Assembly (NCBI RefSeq): GCF_949628215.1
Contig: NC_134277.1
Coordinates: 56,368,918-56,432,917 of the forward strand
DNA length: 64,000 nt
Direction: 5' to 3'
DNA from: Phalacrocorax aristotelis
Lineage: Eukaryota > Chordata > Aves > Suliformes > Phalacrocoracidae
In this document: positions 1 to 13,799 of the stretch, one piece after another
Layout of the letters: every line of letters starts with the position of its first letter
How positions within the stretch are numbered: the first letter of the stretch is position 1
Notes under the pieces: generated by a model
What the model was told of the DNA's origin: nothing
What the model saw: only the letters and a program-made list of their open reading frames with translations
Database searches by the model: none
Made by a program: the position numbers and the translations under genes

Positions 1-3000
1 TCTTTCAGAGACATCTCCAGCTTACATTACTTCTAAAGTTAGCATTATTTCTCCATTCCAAATAATCAGAAATAAAACATCAGACAGTGAACACTCCCCC
101 AGTGACTAACTGTGTTGTTTGGGTCTTTTCTTCCCCCCACTCCCCACCCCCTCCCACTTCTTTGCAGAAAGAAAAGACACTAAAAGTTCCTTCTGTGAGT
201 TGCCAAGGTGCTCCCAGCCCATTGTGCAGAATCATTGTCAGGTTAAATTAGGGAGTACAGACTCCATGAGTGTAAAAAAATCAATACTTGATGGAAGATT
301 GCTCCCCGGAAAATCTGTTTTGATTCCAGGATTAATTCGCGACCAAAGGCTTCTGCAAAATGACATGCCATTAGTCAGAAAATGAACACATTCTACCCTT
401 GAAATTGGATGGAAATATGTCAGGTGATTGACCTATTCATTCTCTTCACTCTCTGGGCAGAGAAAGTAGGTGTGGTAGCTGTGAATTAGGCCTGCGAACC
501 AGGTCCATTTTCCAAGCAGTAAAAAAAAAACAGGGAAAAAAAAAGTCCAATGTGAATTGCAAGTATTCTCTAGGCCATTGTTGTAAAGCTATTGCAAATG
601 CATTCCATCAAGGTAAATGCATTTGTCTGGAAGGCCTGACTCTCTTGTGTTTTCTAAATCTCAGAATAAACCATACTAAAAATCTTAAAATAAAGCAGGG
701 ATTTTTTTTCTTCTGCAAAAAAGGCTTGCAATATTAATGACAATGTAATTTGTTTGCCATATATAAAGTAACATTCCACCCCCTCTCTTTGCTCACCGGT
801 TTCTTCCGCAAAAAACTTTCACGAGGCAAACCCAGCACCTGAGCTGCGCTGGCTGGTCTGTGTTTAGGCCTCTCTGAACAGTCCCCTTGGCAATCACAGC
901 AGCCAGCCAGGAGCTGTGCAAGCGGTCTATGGGCTGCCTTCCTAGCACTGTGCAGCCAGTGCGCCTCCCTGCCTTGCAAGGTGCCAAGCTCTAGGACAAA
1001 AGGGCATTTTAATCTTTCTGTTTATATATTCTGGGCCTGAACTATGTCTGCCTATACTGTTGAAACATGCTGAATATGTGGACCAGAAAGGTCGTGACAT
1101 GAGATATTTGTATTTATTTATCTGGTGTGGAATTGCCAAGGTGAATCTAACCTCTTGGTAGATAGACTTTTCCAGTAGAGAGAGAAGTTAAGGGCGGCAG
1201 TGTTAGACCTTGTATCTGGAGAGTGGGGAGGCTCTGTGTCACTCACAGTGACCTGACTAGAGTGCACTGAGATGGGAGAGGTTGCTCACATATATATTAA
1301 TGAATGCAAAATTGCTGTGTAGACTTAGCTCTTTCAGAAAGAAGTTTTCTTTTTGTAACATCTCTGAAGAACATCATATGAGGATTCAAGCAATATAGAG
1401 CTTTGCTTAAAAACTCCAGGAAAACCATTTATTGAGAGAAAATGCATGCACAAGTAGAATAGAAGCAACAAACAAAATCACCAAAAGGTATGTTGGCACT
1501 GACTGAATGCTCAATAGCAGCCTAATCCATCAAACTACTAAGCACTGACATATCAGGGACTGATTCTCTAAAAATTGGACCCTCCTTCGGCTGTAATCCC
1601 CCCTCCAAAAATGGCTCTATAGTAACTTTGGAGAATTTTGGATTTGAAATTCTGCAGTTATTATCTGCCATTTTAATTGTGATACAGTATCTGTTGGCTT
1701 TCTCATAAAGATCCCACAATAAAGGTTCAACTTACTTGCAAAAAGTTGTAATTTTAATATGCACTTCCAGTGATTCTTTCATTCAAATGTTGAAAGTAAC
1801 CTATTGTCATATTGTGTAAAGAGTAAGCCATTGAAGGTGATGATCCATGTGTGATTACCCAGGCTGGAGTGTTAGTGTGTTGGTGGATTAGTTCTTCTAT
1901 GTGAGGTCAAGCTAAGCTTTTCAACACAGTCGTCGATATCTTTGGGGGAAAAAAGCTGTTTCCTACCAGTACCACAGGAGTGGCTTGTGATGGTGATACT
2001 GGAATGCCCAAATAATCTTTGGTTCTCTGATGATTTCATGGACTAAACATGTTCCAAGAAAACCATTTAGAATTCCAGCACTGAGCTTAAAACCAGCAGG
2101 AGACATTTCTTTCCCCAGATTATAGTGATCCTCACTGACAACTCACTGCAACATTTCTATTATAAATGTGCACCAGACTAATATTGTTACCTTCTGGTCA
2201 AGCATAGAGGATCTTGTCGGGCATGTTAACACAGTATTAATAGTTCTTTCTACTTGGTGGTATCCCTGGAGAAGTAAAACCATCAAAACACCAAAAGAGA
2301 GTAATGTCCTATGTTAATATTATAGAGTAGGATCAATTGTTCCCCCCAGAGTCCATATCCCAACTACACTAGCAGTCTTATCTTTAATCCAAAAGCCAGT
2401 GCAGTCACTACTTCATTTGAAGAAATAATAACTTGGAACAGAATTTGGAGAATTTGCCTCTTCTGCCATTTTCTCATCTAAAAGCAGGAAGTCACGTTTC
2501 CTTGTCCTGGAGAGAGAGTAACCTCACAGAGAGGGAGTCATCCCATGCTAAGATAGGAAAGGTGAACTGTCCTCCAAAGTTCCCTTCCTCTTCCTATTAA
2601 CTTCAAGAGGGATCTTACAAGATTAACTTAGACAGGATGCCAAAGTGCTAATATTAGATAAAATTAATCCCATTCTTCATGCCCACATCCACACACCTGC
2701 AGAAGAAATATAAAAATGACCATCTCTCAGAGGCACTGAGAGGGTTCCCTAATTAAAGCCAGTGTGCTGTCCTCAGTGGCAAAACTCTCACTGATTTCAG
2801 TGGAAACAGGAGCAATCCATGAACTGTTTTGAGCCCAGTGGATGCTAAATGTGATGCAGGTTAAAAATGCCTTGGAGGCAATTTAGCTTTGATAGAAAGA
2901 GAAGCAACAGGCTTAACCTGCAGCAAAACAGGTTAGATGAGTTGTTAAGGGAAAAAAGCTTTCTTAGGGCAAGGCAGGTGGACAGATGTGCTTAAGAGCC

Positions 3001-3098
3001 TACCTAAGCAATGAGGAATGATTTAAATCCATATGATTCTATTTCCAAACAGGAACTTATTTTGTATAATTCTGTAGCAGTTTTGATACTCTCTCTCC
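1..3098. other. Intergenic, no gene recognised
   Basis: AT-rich single-copy-looking DNA. The open frames are short, overlap on both strands and carry no recognisable domain or splice context. I see no repeat family, CpG island or RNA gene here. From mammalian synteny this could be the distal flank of POU6F2, but no POU or homeodomain exon is visible. Confidence 0.6.
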
Positions 3099-3129
3099 TT
3101 TTTTTTTTTTTTTTTTTTTGGGGGGGGGG
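3099..3129 (+). repeat. T21-G10 compound homopolymer
   Basis: Twenty-one T residues run directly into ten G residues. Such junctions are prone to replication slippage and to base-calling error, so the lengths given are those of this assembly only. Confidence 0.95.
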
Positions 3130-6100
3130 TGTCATCTATAAATGTATCAGTGCAGAAGATGTGCAGACATAGAAGGTGTGCAAGAGGTTTCCAAGTTTCA
3201 GTAGCACAAGCCATCAGATGTTATAAAGGTACTTTTAGGCTGCAACTATGTTGTGGATGCACTTTTCCAGGTATCTGCTTATCATTGACTTTATACTCCA
3301 GGCTCTTAATTACTCTGCTTTCCTTTTCTCTAAGGCTATTTCTTCCTTCTCACTAATTTCCATCTCTCAGTTCTCTCATCTGTATTGCTTGAGATTTTCT
3401 CCCATTTTATATTTTGGACCCTTTGGGCATCTAGTCTCAACTCTAAGGACCACTGCTACAGGCTGATAACAAACTAGTGTTCACAAGCTATTATGTGAAT
3501 AAAAGGTTGCAGGAATGAGGGGCTTTGCCTAAACAGTTTCAAGTTCTATTGAAATATTTCTCAGTGAAAAAAACCCTAATTTAAAACTAATAAGTCTGAA
3601 ATCCAAACTCATCCCCACCAGGCACTATGAGCAGCCCTTCCCTCTCCCTCCATCCATAATCACAGGATATGTGTCTGCCTCATGCCTGATCATGAACTCT
3701 TGAGCTCTTTGGACATCTACATTTGAATATATGACACTTACTGATCTGCTGGACACTTGAAATTTAGGGGGGAAAAAAAGCCTTTCTTGATGAATATGCC
3801 TGAAAAAAGGAGTTAAAGTTGGCGTGAGCCTGAAGTCTAAGTATCATTTTATTAAAATGCTATTAAAGATGCAGACATTTCTTCAAAAGACTGAAAATAG
3901 ACCTTGAAGTCAATGATTAGCAGACGAGCAAAAATCCTGTATAGCCAGAAAATTGACTGTATGGTACAATCAAGTTTCTTTGTGAAGTTCTAAATGCTTT
4001 CTTAGAAAAATCCCTATAAATTAGTGACTCTACAAGAAAATCTAAAGGAAGGTGAACTCTTGGCATAGCTTCCAATCACAGTTTGCACATATAGTTCATA
4101 ACAGTTAATGACATTTTTCTTCTCTTCAATTTCACATAAAAAGATAAAAAGGAAAACTGCAAGAATTTGTCTATAGCATGATGACTCTGGTCAATATCTT
4201 GCTATTTGCTCTGTCAATGCCATCAAAATATTGTTTAATAATTTAGAAGCAACCATGTAATTTTCTTCCCCAGTAGTAGCAAATTAGGCACTTACTAAAT
4301 AATTGACAAAAATACTTAATTCTAGGGATGCCTTGAGGAACATACTATTAGCTGACAGTTTTTAAAACTTTTCCGTGCATTAGTGATTATATTTTTAAAT
4401 TATTTTCATGCCAATTCTTACCAGGGTAGGAAACAGCACAGCTTGATACTTCAACCTTCTCATTTTCAATAATTAACCACTTTCTCTCACAAAAATAGAG
4501 AGGGAATCATGCGGAGGATTTGTGAAAAAGTACATATGTGGGGAGAAGAATTCACATCGGCAGGGGTATACACTTCATCTTGTAATGTACTAAGTTTACG
4601 TGTCTATTTCTATGAAGACATCACAAAAATTAGTATTTCAAGGAGAAATGACAACAATTTAAAAGAACTACAAACACAGTTTTACAGCAGCTTGAAAAAG
4701 TCAGTTTTAAATAATGCGGCAAACTATACCCTTAAAAAAATTTGTAAGAAAAGCATGCCCATAGTTTCACGCAGTTGCCCTCTTCAGACAAAGAAGCTGA
4801 AATACTAATATCAAAATGCATTAAAAACACCTGTAACCTGGAAACATAAGTTCCACATTCTCAGAAAACCAAAGGAGGAATTCCTTAGTGAAGCGATGTC
4901 TGGTGATGAAGTGACAGTTGTACATGTGGGTTTCTTCTTTCGGGAAGGAAAAATATAACATTTAGCTGAATTCAGCTGTGTCCCAGCCACAATGCTGAGG
5001 TATAACCACCTCTGTCTGAGCATTATTTTGGGTGACTGTGGATTCTGAGCAAACAGAGCGAGGAGAGTTGTATGCCATTGTCCGCTTGCACCAAGGGTGT
5101 TTCTAGGCATTTCAGTGAAAAGGCTTATGTAGATGAGCTAGGCAGAGTTGCTCAGCAGAAGGCACAGCAGTTATGTTGGAAGAATGTTTGATATTTTGGC
5201 CTCACTTATTTTTGCAAAAACCTCCAGGAATAGAACTGGAGTAGATCCTACGGGCACTTTAACCAAGGTCTCTATAATTTAATTGACGATTTCCAGTAGG
5301 TCTACATTTTTTATCACCAGAAAAACAGATGTTGCTGAAGTATTTATTATATGGGCTCCAAGAACAAATCATTACAAAATATAATTGAACTATTCACTTG
5401 GAGATTATTCATTTTCATTCTCATTATTCCATATCTTCTGTTTCTCTTTGTTTTGTACATGCAGAATAATTTTTTTTCCTGGTCAATGAATCTGTTTTAC
5501 TAGTAGCTGGTCAGTAGATGACAGGTTAATGTTATAGTTATAGACTTCATGTGTTTAGCTTCAAGCTCAAACACTGCAAGATCCTTTAGGCAACTTGCTC
5601 CCTAAAATTTGGCACCAAAGTGCCTTTGAGGATCTTGACTGTGCACACTAATTATTTGTTCTAGTGATTATTTCTAAGCAATCTCTGAAAACAGCCGGTT
5701 ATCTACTCTGCAGAGACACTAATAGGGAATTCAGAGAATTAGTACTTCCTCAGAGGGTGGGAGAGAAAGGAATAGAGCAAGAACCCAGTTCCTTCCTGCT
5801 CTCAGTTTCAACAGACTTTTTTCCAGTGTAATGCGGTTGATTTTAATTCCATGGTAATGAAATTACTTTTCTATCCACGTCACAGAGCTCAGAGTCCTGC
5901 CCTACATACTTAATGAAACCCATGTAACCTAGAGAGGGTCTGTTGTTGAAAGCTCAGATATTTGTATTTCTTCTGTTCACGGCTTTAGCTGTTCTGACCA
6001 ACTGTCACAAAAGTGAATGTGTGTGTTAGCTGTCACTTTGGTTTTTTTAAAAAGAAAGAAATTCCCTATGCCTAAAAACGTTAGTATCTAAGTGGTACAA

Positions 6101-9100
6101 ATTACAAGCCTTGCCATTCACACCTTACTGAGGTAATGAAGTGGAACAGGGGTAAGTTGCCATCTGCTGCTGTTTGGCTGTAGACAGTTTTCTGCAAGAC
6201 TAAGTTAACTGGTCAGCAGCACATCTGTTTTTCCTGTGATCTGTGATGCCTGTAATTGCCACTGCAAAAATATAAAAGCATTATTTTAAGATGAAAATTG
6301 AGAATTTGTAGCAGAATGTTGGAGGCAGCAAAAGCTGGCAGGGCGTCTCTGAAACAGCAATTTCCACAGCTTTCTTACGTTCCACCTCTGACTGGCGTCT
6401 GGGAAGAAGTGAGTGTCCGTGTTTCAATAAGACATGGTGGTATCTGCCTTGTAGGCTGGAGAAAGAAAATTTGTAGTGATTCTATAGGTTCACAGCGATA
6501 GGACAGAGTCAATATTTCTTATGTTTGCGTTTTCCAAATAGGCTAATCAAAGCACTAACATTTGTCACAGCAGAGTTTAACTTTAGTAGACTGCTAATAG
6601 CAACTCAGTGTCATAAAACACTTTCAGAAAGTAGCCAGAAGTATTACTAAGATTTAGAAATCTAAACTAGGACAGAAGTAATTTTTCATCCACATTTAAC
6701 ACTTTTTTTAAGAAAAGGCTCTACCGTATTAATAAGGCATGCTTTAATGTAATGGTTCAAAAGCCATCCTTGCTGTAGATCTGTCAAAAATCCTGTCGTT
6801 TTAATAGGGAATCCAATTTTATTTGAGATTGGCTTTGGGGGGGTGTTTGCTTTTGTTTGTTTGTTTTGCCAATATGTGTGCTGGGGAAAAAAAAAGAACA
6901 AACATATAAAAATTAGATTTTTAAAGTACTGAATTTGCAGGGTTTTATGAGATCCTCCTGGAGGGGAGGTATTACCTTTCACACTTACAGGGTTTTTTGT
7001 TCCAAAGATAAGAAATGAGCTTTCTTTTTAAAGCCAAAATACAATTCCAAGAATCTCAGGCAATAACATGATTTGAGCAGCTAAAGCTGAATCCATGAGA
7101 ACGTTCACCCACATCAACAACACAACTTTGCCCTTGTCATCTATGTATGTTACGCATCGACCTTCAGCAACAAAAAAGCTGGACAAAAGCTGAGGATGAC
7201 TGATTCCAATATGACTGTGTTCTTAAAAAAAAAATCATATGGTAAATAAAATACTTGGTCTTAGTCACTGCATAAAGCATTCACTACATTATACAGCTCT
7301 CTGTGTCTAACCTACCTCTCTCAAAGATATAAGCAATATTTGTCTTATTCACTGTAACAACTGGGAACCAAGGAATTATAAAACCAGAAATAACTATAAC
7401 CATTCCCTTAGATGGGTTTCCTGTAGGAAAGAAACATGGGTAGCATATATATTTTACTTTTATGTGTATGTATGAAAATTGCTAAGGGAAGTTAAACTGA
7501 AGAGATTAAACCATAGTTATCCCTGCTTTAGACCAGTGGAAATCACAAGTTGGCCTGGGAAGCGGTGGATCTGCAACAAGGCCTTGCTCAGGACACTGGA
7601 TTGAATAAGGAGGCAAAGCATGTGCTAAGTAACAATTGTCTCCTTCAAATAAATCATTTAAGGAGCTAGTAAAACCCTTTAAAAGGCTTTAAATGAAAAT
7701 GACAGTGAAAAGACAATTTTTTAAAAATAGTTTTCTTTTGGCTTTTTAGAACAATAGCGTAACTTTGGAAGAGGGTCATTGGGTTAGGCCAGCCTGCATA
7801 CCCTCAAAGCAGGGACAGCTTCAGACTTTAAGAAGCACACAGCTGGTTGGTGAAATTTTTAAAAGTATGTACATTTTGGGGAATTGTTTTTGTCTGTAAT
7901 TCATTATTACACTGTCTTGTACTCTTTTTGTCTGCATCCTCCTGACTTGAGTAGTAAAAAAAAAAATAATAAAGTGAAAAAGGAAAATCTAAGGTGGTTC
8001 TCATTATGGTAACTGTGAAATATCACTTTTATGATTCTAGCACATATTTTCTGTATCACAACCATGTCTAGTTTTGTTTAGGTTTCCATGACTTTCTCTG
8101 TCCTAAGGTTTCCTGGATAAGCAAGCTAGTGGCGGTTTCAGCTGTTACAATGTGTGGGCTGTGGGTCCAATTATAATGACTATATTGCCACTCCTTGTTT
8201 CCCTCACCACGTTCATTCTCTCACCCCCAAAAAATAAAAATAAACAAGTTAGAAAAATTAAGTCTCTAACCTTTTGGGAATATAAGCATGTAGTCTGTTA
8301 ATTGCAGTGGAGTTATTTCACTGCAACAGAAGAGTGGAAGCTCTCAGAAGTTCTTCTTGTGAATAGACCCAGGGAGAGATGAAACCAGTGGCAAAGCCTT
8401 CAGGGGCACTTGTGACAGATAAGAGAGGGATGTAGCAGACAGTGAAGACCTTACAAATATGGTGGAAATAGCTAGCGGAAAATGAAGAGAGACCAGAAAA
8501 GAAACAGATTATGAGATGGGGGAGACCAGTAGTGCCAAAAGCAGCCAGAAGATTAAAGAGGGAAAAATAGATGAGAACTTTTGGGATTTGCCCAGGAGGA
8601 AGACTTGAGTGTCCTTTAGCAAGGGCAAACTCCTACTGAGCGCTGGGTTCACAATTAAAAAGACATAGATCAGATGGAAAGCAGGAAAAGTATGGAGGAG
8701 TTAAGTGACTGGCTATAGAGGAAGGGTTGTCTGAACAAGGCTTGCAAAAATATTGTATATACTTAGGAAGGTAAAAACATTATTTTGTGAGATAGTTGCT
8801 AGCTCAGAGTAGCTAGCTGCCCTATTTTTCAGCTTTAGCTTCCAATGCTTAGTGAAAGTATAGCCAGCAGGACAGGAATTGAGTAGGAACCACTAGTTAA
8901 GGCAGATGCTAGATGTCAAGGGAACAAAAGACTTCTGTGGATCATTTAAAACATGTACGTAGAATATACACTGTATCATATATTTTGCAAATAAGCTTCC
9001 GTGAATACCACAGCTGAATTTGTGTTTGGCCATGAAAAGGAGAAATAGCACGCTTAATTTCTGAGCAGACACTGGTAGCATTAGAAGTCATACAGAGTAC

Positions 9101-10842
9101 ATCATCATCTTGTTACAATATATATCTTTGCACCCCATCCACCGATGCCTCTTGTTCCTAGTAATCATTTGTAGCAAAATTCCAGGGAGAACAACTAATA
9201 GAGTCACAGCAATATACCTGCATTTTAACAGGAGGGGACTGTGATTACCAGAGGGGAATTTAAACACCTCAGGATTAAGTGATGCCCTATCTGTTCTAGT
9301 CCACACAAAGACCTCAATGGAGTTTGGCAATTCTGGTTTCAAAATCACCCACCACGCACGGAATTTTTGCAGTTTTTTGTGTAGAATAATGCACTATTGG
9401 CTCATGAGAAAAAGGAAGATGACTGGTACTGTCCCAATTAGAGGGTCTAACTCTCAGCTTTGCCATCCACTGATATCTGGTATGACATGACCTCAACTGA
9501 ACTATCATACCATGTATCCAGGCAGATTAAGCAGTAATAAGCAACACAATGGATAGCATCAGACAGGGTTTGTTCTGCCTATGCTTTGGAGCATTGGAAA
9601 GTGGCACCTGTGTGACCAATACTTATTCTTTGCAGAATCTGTTGATGGGGAAAGTTGCAAGGGTCAATTTCATAGATGTAGTAGATAGGGGTAGGAGGGC
9701 CTATGCTTGCTACTCTCAATGCCCTTTTATCTGTAGTTAAAGTTGGACTACTATCACTGCATATAAATGGATGTTTCCACCTCTTCTCAAGAATGTAAAC
9801 ATAGGCTATCTCAGTAAGCTACAGCAAAAATTTCCCCTTTTCACCTCCCACAAAAAAAGACCTCATTGGAATAGAAGATGAACAGACTAATGTACATATC
9901 ATGAACCTAGATATTTATAAGGAACACTCTTAGTACACTTCCCGTGTACTGTCATGTGGTGAATTTTTTGTGAAAACAGAAAAATAAAACTATGTTGCTG
10001 ATATCCTTTTGAACTAAAACACTGTCACTGCTAATGTGAGGTAAAATTGTCATATTTATACTCTTGGCTGACTCTATATTTCAACTTTATCCTTGAGTTC
10101 TTGAGTCTATATTCATGGAAAGATCATGACCTAATGCTGATCAATATGTATAAAAATTGATTCATGTCTAATGTAACTCTAGTGCAGTTGATGGGCTACG
10201 TCCATTTGTGGTGTAACTACAATGACATCAGTACAGATATTTCCAGGATAAGTCTCGCCATGTTTGAGTACAAAGTCTGCGAAAATGTAGAAGAGTGATG
10301 TTAGAAGAATTCATCACTTATCTATGTTTCCTGGCCACATAACAAAAGTTAGCGTTTTCACTTTTTAATTTATTTAGACAATCAGCAAGTTCAGCTACCG
10401 CGTAAATGTTCCAAAACTCAAAGCTGGAGGGCAAAGAGGTTTGTTTTAGGGGCAGCATGCAGAAGTTTAAATTTGTTGTAGATAGAGCAGAGTTGATTGA
10501 AAATGTATCGATACAGCAATGGGGGCAGAACAATGGCAATCAGAGGTAGAATTCAGAACAGTAAGACAATACAAGCATACCTTTATTTTCCTTTTAAATT
10601 TTATATTGAAATGAATGTACAGCATGATATGTAAATCCTCACCATGTCTAACAAAATATACAGCTGTGTCATGCAAATTTTCCTCCCATGTTCTTATCAT
10701 GAGTAAGGCAGAGCTGGATTTCTGATTGCTCATTTGGTAGCCATGAAGGGTCTTGGCAGATTCTAGTTCCTTCCAATGCAGTTTTCTGTCAGTACGAAGA
10801 AAACTGACAAAGAAAAAAGCCAACTGATCCTTGGCCATGGCC

Positions 10843-10940
10843 GATAGTTGACTGATAATATTTATGATAATATGTTAATGTCATAACTTGGCTGACAGTA
10901 TTTGTGATAATTTGACTGATACTATCACGATCTGATAATT
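10843..10940 (+). repeat. Degenerate short tandem repeat
   Basis: Roughly three imperfect copies of a unit resembling TTGACTGATAATATTTATGA follow each other, with a diverged middle copy (TTGGCTGACAGTATTTGTGA) and a third copy that differs further. The copies are too diverged to define an exact period by eye. Confidence 0.45.
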
Positions 10941-11118
10941 TTTTTCCACACATGTAAGACTTCCCAACTCCATGGCTTTACAATTTCTACTACACCAGGA
11001 GAAAAGACATATCAGAATGCTGTCTATACCCTGGCAATTTCACCCTCCCCAACAGCTACTGAAAGATCATGAAGCATTTCTGTTTTGAGCTAGGAATGAA
11101 TCATGTATATAGAAGTGC

Positions 11119-11123
11119 CATGG
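11119..11123. repeat. Target-site duplication, left copy
   Basis: CATGG immediately precedes the LTR's initial TGTGCTG. An identical CATGG follows the LTR's terminal CGACA. A 5-bp duplication is the integration footprint expected for several ERV classes. Confidence 0.85.
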
Positions 11124-11389
11124 TGTGCTGTTTTGGGCTGGGATAGAGTTAATTTTCTTCATAGTAGCTGTTATGGGGCTATGTTTTGGATTTGTGCTGA
11201 AAACAGTGCTGATAACAGAGGGGTGTTTTCATTATTGCTGAGCAGCGCTTACACAGCGTCAAGGCCTTTCCTGCTTCTCACCCCACCCCACCAGTGAGTT
11301 GGCTGGGGGTGCACAAGAACTGGGAGGGGACACAACCAGGACCCCAACACAGCTGACCCCAACTGACCAAAGGGATATTCCATACCATA

Positions 11390-11412
11390 TGACGTCATGC
11401 TCAGCATATAAA
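11390..11412 (+). promoter_or_regulatory. LTR core promoter: CRE plus TATA box
   Basis: TGACGTCA (consensus cAMP-response element) lies ten bases upstream of TATAAA. This is a compact U3 promoter. Both sites match consensus exactly, so the LTR may still be able to start transcription toward higher coordinates. Activity is inferred. Confidence 0.7.
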
Positions 11413-11591
11413 GCTGGGGGAGGAAGAAAGAAATCGGGCATGTTCAGAGTGATGGCGTTTGTCTTCCCAAGCAACCATTATGCATGATGGAGACCTGCTT
11501 TCCTGGAGATGGCTGCACCTGCCTGCTGACGGGAAGTAATGGATGAATTCCTTGTTTTGCTTTGCTTGTGCGCGCAGCTTTTGCTTTACCT

Positions 11592-11597
11592 ATTAAA
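11592..11597 (+). terminator. LTR poly(A) signal (ATTAAA)
   Basis: ATTAAA lies about 180 nt after the LTR TATA box and 119 nt before the LTR end. This is a normal place for the R/U5 polyadenylation signal. Confidence 0.6.
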
Positions 11598-11716
11598 CTG
11601 TGTTTATCTCAAGCTTTCTCAATTTTACCCTTCCAATTCTCTCCCCCATCCCACCAGGGGGGAGTGAGCCAGTGGCTGCGTGGTGCTTAGTTGCCAGCTG
11701 GGGTTAAACCACGACA

Positions 11717-11721
11717 CATGG
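11717..11721. repeat. Target-site duplication, right copy
   Basis: CATGG directly follows the LTR's final CA and matches the left copy exactly. Confidence 0.85.
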
Positions 11722-13799
11722 CTTTCCAGATCCTCAGATCTTTCTGTCAGGCTGTCAGATGAAAGGGGATTTGAAGGTGTGTCCATTTAAACACTTTTCA
11801 AAAAAAAATTTACTAATTATATTATTCAGTAAAAGTATTACTGAACTCTTGAAGATTTCCTGCCATTCCCACAGTTGAACATTGTAGTTCCTTAAGAAAT
11901 ACCTTCAACAGAGATTTGGACCCAAAGACAGTCAGAAACTAAAATAATACCAATGTATGATTTTTCCAGGACAGTCTCCTCTCAGCTGATCAATGAAAAT
12001 TATTATGTGGTAAACATAGCGGGCAGAGACTATTTGGCAGCTCAGGACTGACCTGTATATTTATGGTTTAAAATGAAGCTTGACAAAAACCATCCTGGAG
12101 CTGGTCCCTTGCCATTTTTCTACCTTCTCCTCTACTGTTTCTGTTTATAAAGTTACATGATATATACATCTTAATTGTTCTTCAGTCTGACTCCAACATG
12201 ATTACAACTGTCACAAAGATGTCAGAGCTGTATTAGAGAGCCTAGATGTTGACTGCAGATGTTCACACAAGTAGACTGAGAACTCTTCTCTGATTAGCAA
12301 GCTGTGTTGGGAGTACACTCATATGGCTGCTCCGTGCTGAAAGTCATAATCTCATCTTGCAGTATCTATTTCTAAGCTGCTACTGACTTCATTTCCCAAC
12401 CCCTTGTTAGGGGTCTATGTGCATCTTGCAGATTAGAGGCAATTCTCCCTCCATAATTCAGCATTCCAAGGAATCTTTGTACCTTCTTATTTATCTATCA
12501 GAGCTATGTTAGTGATACCTTCAGCTTTATTGTGATCTACATGTATATCTCTTCCAGGTATGTTACTTCTATCATACAGGATTTAAGTTTTCTTTAGTTT
12601 AGTTCTGGTTCTCTCCATAGTTGCCCTGTGCCTCCAGACATGCTCAGCTAGTGTTTTTTCCCAGATCAAAATGTCATTCCATTAAACCTTCATGCCTACC
12701 ATTCCATCAAAATATTGATGATTTTCCCCATAATACACCCTGGGAGCGGAATACATACCAGTTTTACTTGCTGTTTTTGCTGGACTGAAACTTTGAGCTC
12801 TGCATGATTTTCTGCCTCAGGTGGCTCATAGTGGTTTGGATTTTCTTATTTCTTCAAGTTCAGAGCACTGACCATCCTCCATAGTATTACTGTGGACTGG
12901 TTGATTTTCTTTGCCTGGTGAACTCAAAATGTTTCATGGGGGTTAATTCTGTCTTTTTCTGTAGTAGCCCCCAGAAATTTTTTATTCTGCTCACAGATTC
13001 ATCTCCTCCTGGGAATATATGTAGCCCTTAAAAACTGTACTTCAGCCCCAGTTCTGTCACAGACTGCTCTCTGTTTCACCTTCAGTTTGTATTTTTCATT
13101 GTTTGCAGTTGTGTGATGCCATAATCTTCAGATTTCCTTATAACAGTTGTAGCATTACTTTCTTTTTGTCTGAGTTACACAGAAATTATTAGGCACATTA
13201 AAGACAGCTATTCTAGAAATAGGGCAACCTTCTAACTGATTTCCTCTGTCACTGGCATTCTAATACAGATGCTTGCAAGCACAGTGTGACATGCTATTTA
13301 AAACTTCCTGTGAGTTTTCCAACTCTCCAGAGAGGTTTGGCTCCAATGGATCTTTTAGTTGCTCCATTCTTTCACTCCAACTCTTTTCCTTGTTCCATTT
13401 TACAAAGACCAGGAGGTGATCACCAGTCATTCAGAGCTTACCATTCCCACTGGAGTTCTGCTTTATTTGATTGGTTTTGCCAGCTGCTTTGTGCACAGTC
13501 AGAGGGAGCAAAGCAGCAAGGGCTCTTGCCATATGCCAGGAAAGAATGCACAACTGCTGGCATGAAGGAAGAGGTGACAAAAGCCACTGGAAGCTCTGAA
13601 AGGAAGCAAGTAGAGAATGGCAGCTCCCAGTGGGTGATGGAGAGTATAGGTGATCAGCCCCTAGCTTTGACGCATGCCCTCAAATCAGTAAAGCGTGCAG
13701 CCCTTGGTGCCTGTTGTTTCACGTGCATCATAAAGAAATGTGCTTCACAGCCCATGCTCTGATCAATCACAAAAGAGCCAGGCATTCAGCTGCTACCAT

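Larger units (their letters stand above)
3130..11123. other. Intergenic, no gene recognised
   Basis: About 8 kb of AT-rich sequence without a supportable exon, RNA gene or full-length transposon. The stretch at about 8.3-8.7 kb is purine-rich on the plus strand. At 10,843-10,940 there is a degenerate repeat built on TTGACTGATAA and TTGGCTGACAG variants followed by TATTTRTGATAA. Confidence 0.6.
11124..11716 (+). mobile_element. Solo LTR of an avian endogenous retrovirus
   Basis: This 593-bp element begins with TGTGCTG and ends with CCACGACA, so it has the canonical TG...CA termini. Perfect CATGG duplications flank it. In order it contains a palindromic CRE (TGACGTCA, 11390-11397), a TATA box (TATAAA, 11407-11412) and an ATTAAA poly(A) signal (11592-11597), which gives a plus-strand U3-R-U5 layout. 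There is no gag, pol or env next to it and no second LTR, so it is a solo LTR left by LTR-LTR recombination. I recognise the 5' end from bird genomes. The 5-bp duplication would suit an ERVL-like or ERV1/ERVK-like origin depending on lineage, and the exact family needs a library match. The overlapping short open frames here are not genes. Confidence 0.92.

Noticed and set aside
11103-11487. Short open frames on both strands in the solo LTR
   Set aside because: They overlap U3 promoter motifs, have no retroviral domain and are explained by the LTR.
13286-13762. 158-residue plus-strand frame
   Set aside because: No recognisable domain, no splice context, and a length expected by chance in a 64-kb window.
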